Assembly: GCA_034086685.1 (NCBI GenBank)
Contig: JAXDZY010000072.1
Location: 1-45,354 of the forward strand
Length of the DNA: 45,354 nt
Origin: TWA4 sp034086685
Lineage (GTDB): Bacteria > Bacillota > Clostridia > Lachnospirales > Lachnospiraceae
Direction of reading: 5' to 3'
The notes beneath the pieces are model-generated. The model saw nothing but the letters and a program-made list of their open reading frames with translations, was not told the DNA's origin and made no database searches. Position numbers and translations under genes: made by a program. How positions within the stretch are numbered: the first letter of the stretch is position 1; each line of letters begins with the position of its first letter. Below are positions 34,600-42,983 of this stretch, one piece after another.

Positions 34600-37569
34600 A
34601 TGAAGAAAAAAAAGGTTCAAATGAGTATTGTCTGCATGGTACTTTTGTCAGCAGTTTATGCGACACCTGTACATGCTGCCGCACTTGATGTACAGGTGAG
34701 CGATGTGATTACAGTGCTGAAAAACTGTATTCCCTATTTTGCTGCAATTGGAGTGATTCTGATTGCTGCAATTGTATTTGCAGTTTATTGTCGGAAGTTT
34801 GAAAAACCAAAGAAAAAGTTCTGCCGTCTGCAGACGCTTCTGGCATCCATTCTTGCGCTGACTACGGTGCTGAACCTGGTTTGCCTGGGCCCCGTAAGTA
34901 CATTGCTGGATGTAGTTGTTCAGGAGAAGGCTGAGGTTTCCGAGGAATCGGTTGCAGAGGCTAAGGAACTAATTACCGATATCGCAGAGGAAGGCATCGT
35001 TATGGTAAAGAATGATGGAACACTTCCACTCTCGGACAGTACAAATAAGCTTAATGTATTTGGCTGGGCTTCTACAAATCCCTGCTATGGCGGAACAGGC
35101 TCCGGAGCAGTTGATACAACAAACTGTGTCACACTTCTGGACGGTCTGAAGGCAGGCGGCTACGAAGTAAACCAGACACTGGTGGATATGTATACTTCTT
35201 ATGCGGCAGCCAGACCGGAATCCGGAATGATGGCTGTAGACTGGACACTTCCGGAGCCAACCACGGACTATTATACAGATGAAATCATGAATGAGGCCAG
35301 GGAGTTCTCTGACGTTGCTGTAATCGTAATCGCAAGAGTCGGCGGTGAAGGAACAGACCTTCCTACCGATTTCGGAGCCAGGAACGAGGACGGCAGCAAT
35401 TTCTACACTTATACCAACAACAGTACGGAATACGATGATTTTACAGACGGCCAGACTTATCTTGAACTCAGTCAGACGGAAAAGAAGATGGTGGATCTGG
35501 TATGTGAGAACTTTGATAATGTTATCGTAATCTATAACAGTGCAAATGCAATGGAATTAGGCTGGGTTGAAGAATACGATTCCATTAATGCAGTGCTCTG
35601 CTGCCCGGGTGCAGGTGAAACCGGATTTGCAGCGCTTGGAAGCATCTTAAACGGTGATGTGAATCCTTCCGGAAAACTTGCTGATACCTATGTATATGAT
35701 CTGACTGCAACTCCTTATTTCAATAATTTTGGCGACTTTACCTACGATAACATGGATGAATTCGCATGGGAAGAAATGGGAGAGAAGCGCGATGTAAACT
35801 TTGTTGAATACAGCGAGGGCATTTATGTTGGATACAAGTTCTATGAAACTGCCTATGCAGAGGCAGAAGCAGGCAATATGGATTATGATTATGAATCCAT
35901 GGTACAGTATCCGTTTGGCTATGGCCTGTCCTATACTACATTTGCGCAGAAAATCAGCAGCTTTGAAGAAACGGAAGATGGCTTTACTATGACAGTTACC
36001 GTAACCAATACCGGTGATACGGCAGGCAAGGATGTTGTGGAGCTTTACTATAATCCTCCTTACACCAATGGCGGAATAGAGAAGGCAGCAGTAAACCTGA
36101 TTGATTTTGCCAAGACAGAAAGTCTGGAGCCGGGCGCAAGTGAAACGGTTGAATTTACTGTTTCAGCAGAAGATATGGCTTCCTTTGATACTTATGGCGA
36201 GGGCTGCTATGTTCTTGAAGCTGGCGAATATGAGATCAGCATTCGCTCGGATGCACATACGGTTCTGGACAATTGTACCTACACGGTAGACGACACCATC
36301 GTATACGATGAAGCGAATCCCCGTTCCTCTGATGAGACCGCGGCAACGGTACAGTTTGCAGATGCTGAAGGAGATGATGTGGAATACTTAAGCAGAGCAG
36401 ATGGCTTTGCAAATTATGCTGCCGCTACTGCCGCTCCTGATAACTACTCTATGAGTGAGGAGAGAAAAGCAAACTATCAGAACGCCTCAAATTATGATAT
36501 CGAATCCATGAACGATACTTCCGATGTAATGCCGACCACAGGGGCCTCAAATGGTCTTGTGCTGGCTGATTTGCGAGGCCTGGACTTTGATGATCCAAAG
36601 TGGGATGAACTTCTTGATGAGATGTCCGTTAAGGATATGTCTGCACTGATCAGCGGAGGTGGATATCAGACCGCTGCAGTAGACTCTATCGAAAAGGTCG
36701 CAACTACTGATAACGATGGTCCTGCAACTATCTACAATAACTATACCGGAGCAACCGGTAATGCTTATCCTTCTGAGGTAATGCTTGCCAATACCTGGAA
36801 CAAGGATCTGGCAAAAGCAATGGGTGAAAGTATCGGAAAAGAAGCTGATGAGCTGGATGTCAGTGGATGGTATGCACCTGGCATGAATCTCCATCGCAGC
36901 GCATTCGGAGGCAGAAACTTTGAGTACTATTCTGAGGACAGTATTCTGTCAGGATATATGGCAGCTGCCGAAATTCAGGGTGCAAATGAATATGGTGTCT
37001 ACAGCTACATTAAGCATTTTGCCCTGAATGACCAGGAGACTAACCGTATTTATCAGATGTGTACCTGGGCAAATGAGCAGACGATTCGTGAGATCTATCT
37101 TAAGGCCTTTGAAATTGCAATCAAGGATGGAAATTCCGGAGCAGTAATGATCGGTCACAACTATATCGGCGATAAGTGGACCGGAGCAAACTATGCACTG
37201 TGTACCACGGTACTTCGTGACGAGTGGGGATTTGATGGTATGGTTTCTACAGATATGTTCTGTGGATATGGATACTATGATGCAGATATAGCAATTCGTT
37301 CCGGTGTTGACAGCATGTTGAACCCGATGGGCTTTGAGGATGCAAATGTTACAGATACAACCAGTGCTACCTCTGTAACCGCAATGAGAAATTCCTGCCA
37401 TCATATCTTATATACAGTAGTCAACAGCAGAGCATACAGCGATGAGAATACTGTATACCATATGGTATTGTGGAAGCAGATCATGATCGGTGTGGATGTT
37501 GCTATAGCAATTCTGCTGATTCTGCTCGAAGTTCTGATCCTGCGTCGATATAAAAAAGAAAATAAGTAA
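34600..37569 (+). CDS. Membrane-anchored GH3 glycosidase with reversed domain order (989 aa)
   Basis: Start ATG 34600 (MKKKKVQ...) follows AAAGGAGAGG; a longer reading from 34531 would only add GH3 footprint codons. A signal/TM segment (SIVCMVLLSAVYATPVHAA) and two more hydrophobic helices occupy ~1-105. The GH3 alpha/beta sandwich comes first (~120-390; EGIVMVKNDGTLPL, YGGTGSGAVDTTN), then FnIII (~440-560; PFGYGLSYTTFAQ). The TIM barrel comes last (~650-925; NDGPATIYNN, APGMNLHRSAFGGRNFEYYS, KHFALNDQE, nucleophile Asp885 in GFDGMVSTDMFCG). A final TM helix (VAIAILLILLEVLILRR) ends it. The sandwich-before-barrel order is known in some ruminal GH3 beta-glucosidases. Catalysis is probably extracytoplasmic. 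Confidence 0.9.
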   Translation: MKKKKVQMSIVCMVLLSAVYATPVHAAALDVQVSDVITVLKNCIPYFAAIGVILIAAIVFAVYCRKFEKPKKKFCRLQTLLASILALTTVLNLVCLGPVSTLLDVVVQEKAEVSEESVAEAKELITDIAEEGIVMVKNDGTLPLSDSTNKLNVFGWASTNPCYGGTGSGAVDTTNCVTLLDGLKAGGYEVNQTLVDMYTSYAAARPESGMMAVDWTLPEPTTDYYTDEIMNEAREFSDVAVIVIARVGGEGTDLPTDFGARNEDGSNFYTYTNNSTEYDDFTDGQTYLELSQTEKKMVDLVCENFDNVIVIYNSANAMELGWVEEYDSINAVLCCPGAGETGFAALGSILNGDVNPSGKLADTYVYDLTATPYFNNFGDFTYDNMDEFAWEEMGEKRDVNFVEYSEGIYVGYKFYETAYAEAEAGNMDYDYESMVQYPFGYGLSYTTFAQKISSFEETEDGFTMTVTVTNTGDTAGKDVVELYYNPPYTNGGIEKAAVNLIDFAKTESLEPGASETVEFTVSAEDMASFDTYGEGCYVLEAGEYEISIRSDAHTVLDNCTYTVDDTIVYDEANPRSSDETAATVQFADAEGDDVEYLSRADGFANYAAATAAPDNYSMSEERKANYQNASNYDIESMNDTSDVMPTTGASNGLVLADLRGLDFDDPKWDELLDEMSVKDMSALISGGGYQTAAVDSIEKVATTDNDGPATIYNNYTGATGNAYPSEVMLANTWNKDLAKAMGESIGKEADELDVSGWYAPGMNLHRSAFGGRNFEYYSEDSILSGYMAAAEIQGANEYGVYSYIKHFALNDQETNRIYQMCTWANEQTIREIYLKAFEIAIKDGNSGAVMIGHNYIGDKWTGANYALCTTVLRDEWGFDGMVSTDMFCGYGYYDADIAIRSGVDSMLNPMGFEDANVTDTTSATSVTAMRNSCHHILYTVVNSRAYSDENTVYHMVLWKQIMIGVDVAIAILLILLEVLILRRYKKENK

Positions 37570-37592
37570 ATCCTAAACAGCAGATGAGTGTG

Positions 37593-37632
37593 AAACGGCA
37601 CATTTTGGTTACATATCAAAACGTGCCGTTTT
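37593..37632 (+). terminator. Terminator of the second GH3 gene
   Basis: AAACGGCAC (37593-37601) pairs with GTGCCGTTT (37623-37631), with an inner TTTTG/CAAAA stem and a short T tract. Confidence 0.75.
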
Positions 37633-37701
37633 AATGACTGATTTTTGTTGCTTAATTTGAAGGCAAGTCTGCCCACCGACACTCCATTACGATATAGATC
37701 C

Positions 37702-37821
37702 ACTACAGCAGTCGGCGCAGAATCCGCAGTGGGCACGAAAGACGGCGCCAAAACAGGTCTCAGCTCTCTGGTGGCCGGAATCTCATCCCATTGCAGCTGC
37801 AAGCGAGGATTCCATCGCTGA
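37702..37821 (+). pseudogene. Fragment of an NCS2/AzgA-like purine permease
   Basis: In this frame a short stretch reads TTAVGAESAVGTKDGAKTGLSSLVAG, resembling the conserved E-S-x-x-G-V-x-x-G-G-x-T-G-L segment of AzgA-type nucleobase permeases. It then degenerates to a stop at 37821. No start or other transporter part is present. Only ~28 residues support this, so the family call is tentative. Confidence 0.45.
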
Positions 37822-37830
37822 TGCAAATGA

Positions 37831-38106
37831 AGAAGGATCGGTGCTTCCCAAACCAGCGTGCTGGCAACCATGACCGGTTCTACGATTGGTAGCGTATATG
37901 CATTCGCACCTCTTGCCATCGCTACCGGTACAAGTCTGGGCATGGATCCCACCGCAGCAGCAGTTGCCATTGTCATCTCCGGATGGTGCGGACATTTCCT
38001 GCCCATCGATGGTATGCCTGCCATGGTTATGGGTGTCGGTAAATACAACCTGAAAGAGTTCTGGAAATTTCTATTCCGCAGTACTTCATCCGTCTGCTGG
38101 CGCTGA
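37831..38106 (+). pseudogene. C-terminal fragment of a DASS/SLC13-like anion symporter
   Basis: An open frame encodes TGSTIGSVYAFAPLAIATGT, GMDPTAAAVAIVISGWCGHF and LPIDGMPAMVMGVGKYNLKE, resembling the last membrane segments of divalent-anion:sodium symporters. No start codon with a ribosome binding site precedes it, and the end is frameshifted (RSTSSVCWR). It lies beside the NCS2-like fragment, so this 600-bp gap is a patch of decayed transporter genes. Confidence 0.5.
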
Positions 38107-38240
38107 CAGCAGGCGGGCTAAACGCCCGTCAAGGACGATAACGCAGTCATGTGTATTCTGAGCCACTGAACTTTTGCAGTAATTTCTTGTCTGGCTATAA
38201 TTTCAGATACGGTCCGAAGTTCAGAGGATAAGGTATCAGA

Positions 38241-38504
38241 ATGAAAAACAAGTTTGAACTGGAACATATCGGAATCAATACTCCCAATGCAGAAGAAGCA
38301 GAGAAGCTGGCACAGCTTCTGAGCATGATGTTCAATCTGGAACCCCGTCACGGACAGAAATCCGAATTCGGCGGACCGTACTTTGAGTGTATGAAAGCCC
38401 CTTTTCTTGGTGTAAACGGTCATATCGCCATGCGTACTCCGGATCTGAGCGCTGCCGTAGAAGAACTGAAGGAAAAAGGATTTTCCTTATGCAGAAATAA
38501 GTGA
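38241..38504 (+). pseudogene. Truncated VOC (glyoxalase-like) protein (87 aa)
   Basis: The frame starts after AGAGGATAAGG and reads FELEHIGINTPNAEEAEKLA, FECMKAPFLGVNGHIAMRTP and LSAAVEELKEKGF, the first two-thirds of a VOC domain as found in small stand-alone VOC proteins of Clostridia. It then ends abruptly as SLCRNK at 87 aa instead of ~120-125, so the last metal-binding strand is missing. It may still be expressed but is unlikely to be a complete enzyme. Confidence 0.65.
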
Positions 38505-38548
38505 AATATAAAAAGTGCAGATATAAAAAACAGCTGCAGGGATAAATC

Positions 38549-38586
38549 AAAAAAGCCAATCACCGGAAACAGTGATCGGCTTTTTC
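38549..38586. terminator. Bidirectional terminator
   Basis: AAAAAAGCCAATCAC (38549-38563) pairs with GTGATCGGCTTTTT (38572-38585). It has A and T tracts on both sides and lies between the VOC remnant and the convergent MATE gene. Confidence 0.8.
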
Positions 38587-38599
38587 GGGTATTATTGTC

Positions 38600-39961
38600 T
38601 CAGCTGATATCGCGTGTCAGGTCTTTTACCCAGATGTATTTTTTGTAATGTGCCATGACCCAGGGGATTTTTCCCACTTCATCAAGGCAGGTGCAGGCGT
38701 ACACGACCAGTACCGGCCAGTGAAACAGAAAGGTTCCTGCCGCTGCCAGCGGAATGGCAATTCCCCACATGCATACAGCCAGACTGTACATGTCAAACAT
38801 GGTGTCTCCGCCCGATGCAAAGATTCCGTTGATGATAATGGTATTGACTGCCCGCCCGATCATGTAAAATGCCATAATCACCATCATGCCGGTCAGGTAG
38901 CCCGAGGCACCGTCCGTAAGCTTTACGTACCGCAGCACAAGGGGAGTGACGGCAAGCATAACTCCCGTAGACAGAAAACCACATAAAAATGCCAGCTTTA
39001 CGAGACGGTCTCCGTACAGTTTTCCGCGTTTCAGATTGCCTGCGCCAAGCTCGTGTCCCACCAGAATGCCGCCGCCGCTGCTGATACCATTGCAGAGACA
39101 GCAGATCAGGTCACGGACTACGGAAGCAATGGAGTTGGCTGCCGCCGCATTGGTTCCCATGTGCCCCATAAATGCGGTATAGGATGTAAATCCTACGCCC
39201 CAGAACAGGCAGGCGCCAAGCAGGGGAAAGGCGCATTTGCGAAAATCGGCTGCAAGAAGCGGATCCCGGCTCATAAAACGGCTCAGATCCGGGCGGCTAT
39301 ATCCGTCTTGCAGCGAACAGACAATACACCAGACCAGTTCGATGACTCTGGCGATTAAAGTAGCCAGCGCTGCCCCCTGAACCTCCATGGCGGGCAGGCC
39401 GAACAGACCATAAATCAGCACGGCATTCAGAATGATGTTGATTATTACGGCACCGGAACTGATCAGGGCCGTTTGTGAAGCATGTTCGCTTACCTTCATG
39501 ATCACGAGATAGCACTGGGAAATACCGGTAAGCAGATAGGACCAGCCGGCGATTCTGAGATAGCGGATTCCTATGGTGATCAGTACCTCTTCATTGGTAA
39601 AAATCAGCATCAGATAGCGGGGAAAAAATATGCATCCCGCAAAGAAAAGCAGGGAAACCAGCCCGCAGCAACGGAGACTGATGCAGAATATATCATTAAC
39701 GGTCTGTCGGTCGCCTTTTCCCCAGTACTGTGCCCCGAGAATTCCGGCAGTGGAGACAATGGCGGACAGAATCATGTTCTGGATGAACTGAATCTGAGTT
39801 GCCAGGGAAACCGCGGACATGGAATTCTGCTCGATACTTCCCAGCATGATGGCATCTGCTGCAGCTACGGAGGCCAGCATCAGGCTCTGAAGCGCAATGG
39901 GAGCAGTCAGCTGAAACAGCTTCCGGCAGAAAATTCTGTCTGAAAACAGGTGATCTTTCAT
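38600..39961 (-). CDS. MATE-family efflux transporter (453 aa)
   Basis: A twelve-helix cation-coupled multidrug exporter. Marks are the N-terminal RKLFQLTAPIALQSLMLASV, MLGSIEQNSMSAVSLATQIQ in the first lobe, and the repeated lobe with TAFMGHMGTNAAAANSIASV and GGGILVGHELGAGNLKRGKL, as in the NorM/DinF-like group. Length is normal and no frame damage is seen. The minus-strand start follows GAAAGGTA. Substrate unknown. Confidence 0.92.
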   Translation of the reverse strand: MKDHLFSDRIFCRKLFQLTAPIALQSLMLASVAAADAIMLGSIEQNSMSAVSLATQIQFIQNMILSAIVSTAGILGAQYWGKGDRQTVNDIFCISLRCCGLVSLLFFAGCIFFPRYLMLIFTNEEVLITIGIRYLRIAGWSYLLTGISQCYLVIMKVSEHASQTALISSGAVIINIILNAVLIYGLFGLPAMEVQGAALATLIARVIELVWCIVCSLQDGYSRPDLSRFMSRDPLLAADFRKCAFPLLGACLFWGVGFTSYTAFMGHMGTNAAAANSIASVVRDLICCLCNGISSGGGILVGHELGAGNLKRGKLYGDRLVKLAFLCGFLSTGVMLAVTPLVLRYVKLTDGASGYLTGMMVIMAFYMIGRAVNTIIINGIFASGGDTMFDMYSLAVCMWGIAIPLAAAGTFLFHWPVLVVYACTCLDEVGKIPWVMAHYKKYIWVKDLTRDIS

Positions 39962-40092
39962 GGTTTAAAATACCTTTCTCTTTTGATAATCTGTAACGCT
40001 GCAGATTTGCAGCGCTGCCCGCGGACTATTTTACAGGAAGCTTTGGGGTTGTGCAAGCAGAGAAAACAAAAATGGGAGAGAATAATAAAACA

Positions 40093-40130
40093 GACACATT
40101 CCTGACCCATGAACGGAATGTGTCAGCTTT
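40093..40130. terminator. Hairpin in the divergent MATE/response-regulator spacer
   Basis: A perfect 10-bp stem, GACACATTCC (40093-40102) with GGAATGTGTC (40115-40124), is followed by AGCTTTT on plus and TGTTTTATT on minus. It may terminate a lost gene in either direction, or be an operator-like inverted repeat. Confidence 0.5.
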
Positions 40131-40216
40131 TAACCATGCCGTAAAAGTATCTGTAAAATTAACACATTCTGCTGTAAATTTCCCCTGTTCTTCGGATGAA
40201 GGAGGAATTATAATAG

Positions 40217-40405
40217 AGTGAAAACAGTTGTCCGGGAGCGTTTTTTGCAGATCTGCCGGTTCTGAACAGTTATGACAAAGAGGCGGACCGGCAGATTGTT
40301 GATCAGCTGCCTGGTGATTATGCCAGACAGGCGCCCAAACTGGAAGGAAACAGTATCGGTATTCTGAATGCGCATATACTGCTGCCCCTGGAAGAGGAGG
40401 AATGA
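40217..40405 (+). pseudogene. Remnant of a YesM/LytS-type sensor histidine kinase
   Basis: A frame ending in TGA at 40403-40405, overlapping the response regulator start region, encodes DYARQAPKLEGNSIGILNAH then ILLPLEEEE. GNSIGILNAH resembles the G2 box of YesM kinases (usually G-x-G-L-x-N-x-x-x-R), and the acidic LPLEEEE end resembles their C-termini. The ~30 residues normally between these parts are missing and nothing of the sensor or dimerisation domains remains. This suggests the partner kinase was deleted internally, leaving the regulator orphaned. Confidence 0.45.
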
Positions 40406-40407
40406 CA

Positions 40408-41151
40408 ATGAAAAAACTGCGAGTTCTGCTGGTAGATGATGAAATTATGATTCGTGAAGGCTTTAAAAAGCTCTTTGACTGGGAAGCCCATGACTGTAAA
40501 GTGGTGGGAGAAGCTGCTGATGGTATGGAAGCACTGACACAGATCGATACGCTGCAGCCGGATATTGTTATTATGGACATCAATATTCCCATTATGAGCG
40601 GACTGAAAGTCATTCAGATGAGCCGTATCAGGCATCCCAGGACAGCTTTTGTCATTGTTTCCGGTTATGATGATTTTTCCTATTGTCAGCAGGCTTTGCG
40701 TATGCAGATTACGGATTACATCCTCAAACCGGTTAATTATGAAGAGTTCGGCACATGTATTGACAATCTGAAAATTTCCCTGTTTGAGCAGAGAGTTTCT
40801 TCAGCGGAAGAACCGCAGGCGGGAGAGGAAAGAATAATTACCGGTATTACCAGGTATCTGCAGGAGCACCTGGCGGAAGAAGTCAGCCTTTCTGTTCTGG
40901 CGGAGGAGTTTCATCTGAATGCCCAGTATATCAGCCAGCTGTTCAAAAATGAGATCGGTGTTGGTTTTCTGGCCTATCTAACGAACATCCGTCTGGAAAA
41001 GGCCAAAAAACTCCTGATTTCCACTTCCTGTTCCATTGCAGAGGTGGCGGAACAATCAGGTTACAGGGATTATCGGGTATTTACCAAAGTGTTTAAAAAA
41101 GCGGAGGGCATCACGCCCTCTCAGTACAGGCGGGAATTTCTGAAAGAGTAA
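40408..41151 (+). CDS. YesN-type response regulator with AraC DNA-binding domain (247 aa)
   Basis: The receiver (~1-120) has LLVDDEIMIREG and phosphoacceptor Asp57 in PDIVIMDINIPIMSG, plus a Lys in YILKPVNYEEF. The C-terminal AraC double HTH (~150-245) shows LSVLAEEFHLNAQYISQLFK and SIAEVAEQSGYRDYRVFTKV, then GITPSQYRREF. I chose ATG 40408 (gap of ~6 nt after GAGGAGGA) over ATG 40402, which is too close to the site. Such regulators usually activate sugar-uptake or envelope genes with a YesM kinase; here only a kinase remnant precedes. Confidence 0.9.
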   Translation: MKKLRVLLVDDEIMIREGFKKLFDWEAHDCKVVGEAADGMEALTQIDTLQPDIVIMDINIPIMSGLKVIQMSRIRHPRTAFVIVSGYDDFSYCQQALRMQITDYILKPVNYEEFGTCIDNLKISLFEQRVSSAEEPQAGEERIITGITRYLQEHLAEEVSLSVLAEEFHLNAQYISQLFKNEIGVGFLAYLTNIRLEKAKKLLISTSCSIAEVAEQSGYRDYRVFTKVFKKAEGITPSQYRREFLKE

Positions 41152-41327
41152 AATAAATGTTCCTTTCGGATAGTCCGCACCTCATTTTTCTCCATAAAAA
41201 AATACGTATCTCTCTTTATACAGAAAAATTCCTCTGAAAACATGGAAATTTTGTTTTATCATGGTATAATAGTACCACTGAACGGATACGGCCCCAGTCG
41301 GAGAGGCACTAAAGGAGAAAATGAGGT

Positions 41328-42824
41328 ATGTCACAATTTGGAGAGTATTTACGAGAGCTGCTGTATGAAAGGAGCCTTTCCATATCAGAGCTTTCCAGAA
41401 TGTCGGGCGTAGAGCGGACTTCTCTGCAGAAATCCATTACGGGTAATCGGATGTTGTCCCATGATTCTGTGGAGAAACTGATCTGGAGTCTGCAGCTGAC
41501 CCCGGAGGAGAGCGAGAAGCTGAGATATTGTTATGAGATTTTTTTCATAGGAGAGGATCGATATCAATCGAGAAAAATCATCTGCAGAATGCTGGAAAAT
41601 CTGGTTTGTATAGGAAATGAAGATCCTTCTGCGTGCCCCGGGAAAGCCATTGATTTTTCAGGGATATCTTCTGATTTTATGACAGAAGAAAACTCACTGG
41701 TTACGGGGAAAGAGAATGTAAGACATGTGATACAGTCGGTATTTTTCAGGGAAATCAGCCGCAGAGACGGGGAAGTGGAACTGACAATGCCCACAGACAT
41801 GGGATTTTTTAATGAGTTTCTGTTCTGCCTTTATAAGAAAAATAAAGCAAGAGTGAAAGTAATGCAGATTATTGCCATTAATCGCAGTAAAACGGAGAAA
41901 AAGCTGAATCTGCACAGTGTGGAGTGCTTCGCGGATATTCTTCCTGTCTGTCTGGTATCAGACCGGCAGTATCATCCTTATTATTACTATGATACATCTA
42001 TCTCCAGATTGTATACGGATCCATTTCCTTATTTTGTGGTGACCCGGGACTGTGTTGTCTGCATGGCAGCGGATGGGGAAAAAGCATTTCTGCTGAATGG
42101 TGCGGAATATGCAGCATTTTACAGGAAACATTTTCATATTTTAAAAGGGCATTGCCATGCTCTGGTCAATTACAGTGAAAGTCTTGTATCCTCACTGGAA
42201 GAATATGCCAGAGTCTATGATCCGGACAATATGTATGTGTGTACTCATCAGCCCTGTTTTGCCTGCGAATGTGACGATGAAAAGATCAGGAGCAAAATCC
42301 GGAAAGATTTCCCCGGCTGTGAGGAGATTACAGAAGCCTGTGTGGAATGGCTGTCCTGCCTGAAAAACGTGGGAATGTATCATTCTTTTTTTAAACCGGA
42401 GGGCGTGATCAGTTTTATGGAGGAAGGCCGGCTGGATGATTTTCCTGAAATTGTTGAAGAAATCACACCGGAGGAAAGACTGGAACTGCTGGAGATGCTT
42501 ATTTTTTCGGTTGAAAGCGAAAAAAGGACTTCTGTCAGAATGTTCAATGGAAAAGTTTTTACATATCCGTCTTTTATTTCACTGGTTACTTCTTTGAAAA
42601 AGGGCATGGGGATATTTACAACTTCCAGATTCGAAAATGGAGGTCCGCCCATCTGTGTTTATGTTCATGAACCTGATGTGAGCAGGGCATTTCATGATTT
42701 CATGGTCAGTCTGCCTGCAAGTAAGATTACCTGCAGTAAAGAAGAAACACTGCGGTATCTGAAGAATATCCACGCGTTTTATGCGGAAAAATTCAGAAAC
42801 AGAGAAGCGGGTGCATTTGTATGA
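41328..42824 (+). CDS. Large HTH (XRE-like) protein of unknown function (498 aa)
   Basis: The first ~60 residues form an XRE-type helix-turn-helix (FGEYLRELLYERSLSISELS, GVERTSLQKSITGNRMLSHD). The remaining ~430 residues are soluble, rich in Cys, Tyr and charged residues (ICMAADGEKAF-type strands, HQPCFACECDD), and match nothing I recognise. Proteins with this layout recur in Lachnospiraceae as paralogous regulators, by my recollection. An AAAGGAG site precedes the start and a TATAAT at ~41264 could be its -10. It stands alone. Confidence 0.75.
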   Translation: MSQFGEYLRELLYERSLSISELSRMSGVERTSLQKSITGNRMLSHDSVEKLIWSLQLTPEESEKLRYCYEIFFIGEDRYQSRKIICRMLENLVCIGNEDPSACPGKAIDFSGISSDFMTEENSLVTGKENVRHVIQSVFFREISRRDGEVELTMPTDMGFFNEFLFCLYKKNKARVKVMQIIAINRSKTEKKLNLHSVECFADILPVCLVSDRQYHPYYYYDTSISRLYTDPFPYFVVTRDCVVCMAADGEKAFLLNGAEYAAFYRKHFHILKGHCHALVNYSESLVSSLEEYARVYDPDNMYVCTHQPCFACECDDEKIRSKIRKDFPGCEEITEACVEWLSCLKNVGMYHSFFKPEGVISFMEEGRLDDFPEIVEEITPEERLELLEMLIFSVESEKRTSVRMFNGKVFTYPSFISLVTSLKKGMGIFTTSRFENGGPPICVYVHEPDVSRAFHDFMVSLPASKITCSKEETLRYLKNIHAFYAEKFRNREAGAFV

Positions 42825-42863
42825 ACCGGACTGCCGGATTTGATGGAAAATCATATACCTGTA

Positions 42864-42892
42864 TTTACAAAAAGAAATTTGTGATTTATAAT
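42864..42892 (+). promoter_or_regulatory. Promoter of gltX
   Basis: TTTACA (42864-42869), 17-bp spacer, TATAAT (42887-42892). The ~85-nt leader begins with a hairpin (TGCTG-g-AACCG paired with CGGTT-tg-CAGCA, ~42900-42924). No T-box signature was recognised. Confidence 0.6.
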
Positions 42893-42983
42893 TAATAACT
42901 GCTGGAACCGCACGGTTTGCAGCAATTACAGCAGGGCAGAAGTCCGGCTGTAAGATTATAATTTCAAGGAAAGACGTGTAGAT

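Noticed and set aside
37401..38048. 215-codon minus-strand frame over the GH3 end and transporter debris
   Set aside because: It crosses a strong plus-strand terminator and the certain 3' end of the GH3 gene. Its residues show no domain, while plus-strand frames here show transporter-like motifs.
42893..42983. T-box riboswitch upstream of gltX
   Set aside because: A leader hairpin exists, but I find no T-box consensus bulge and no terminator/antiterminator arrangement in only ~85 nt.
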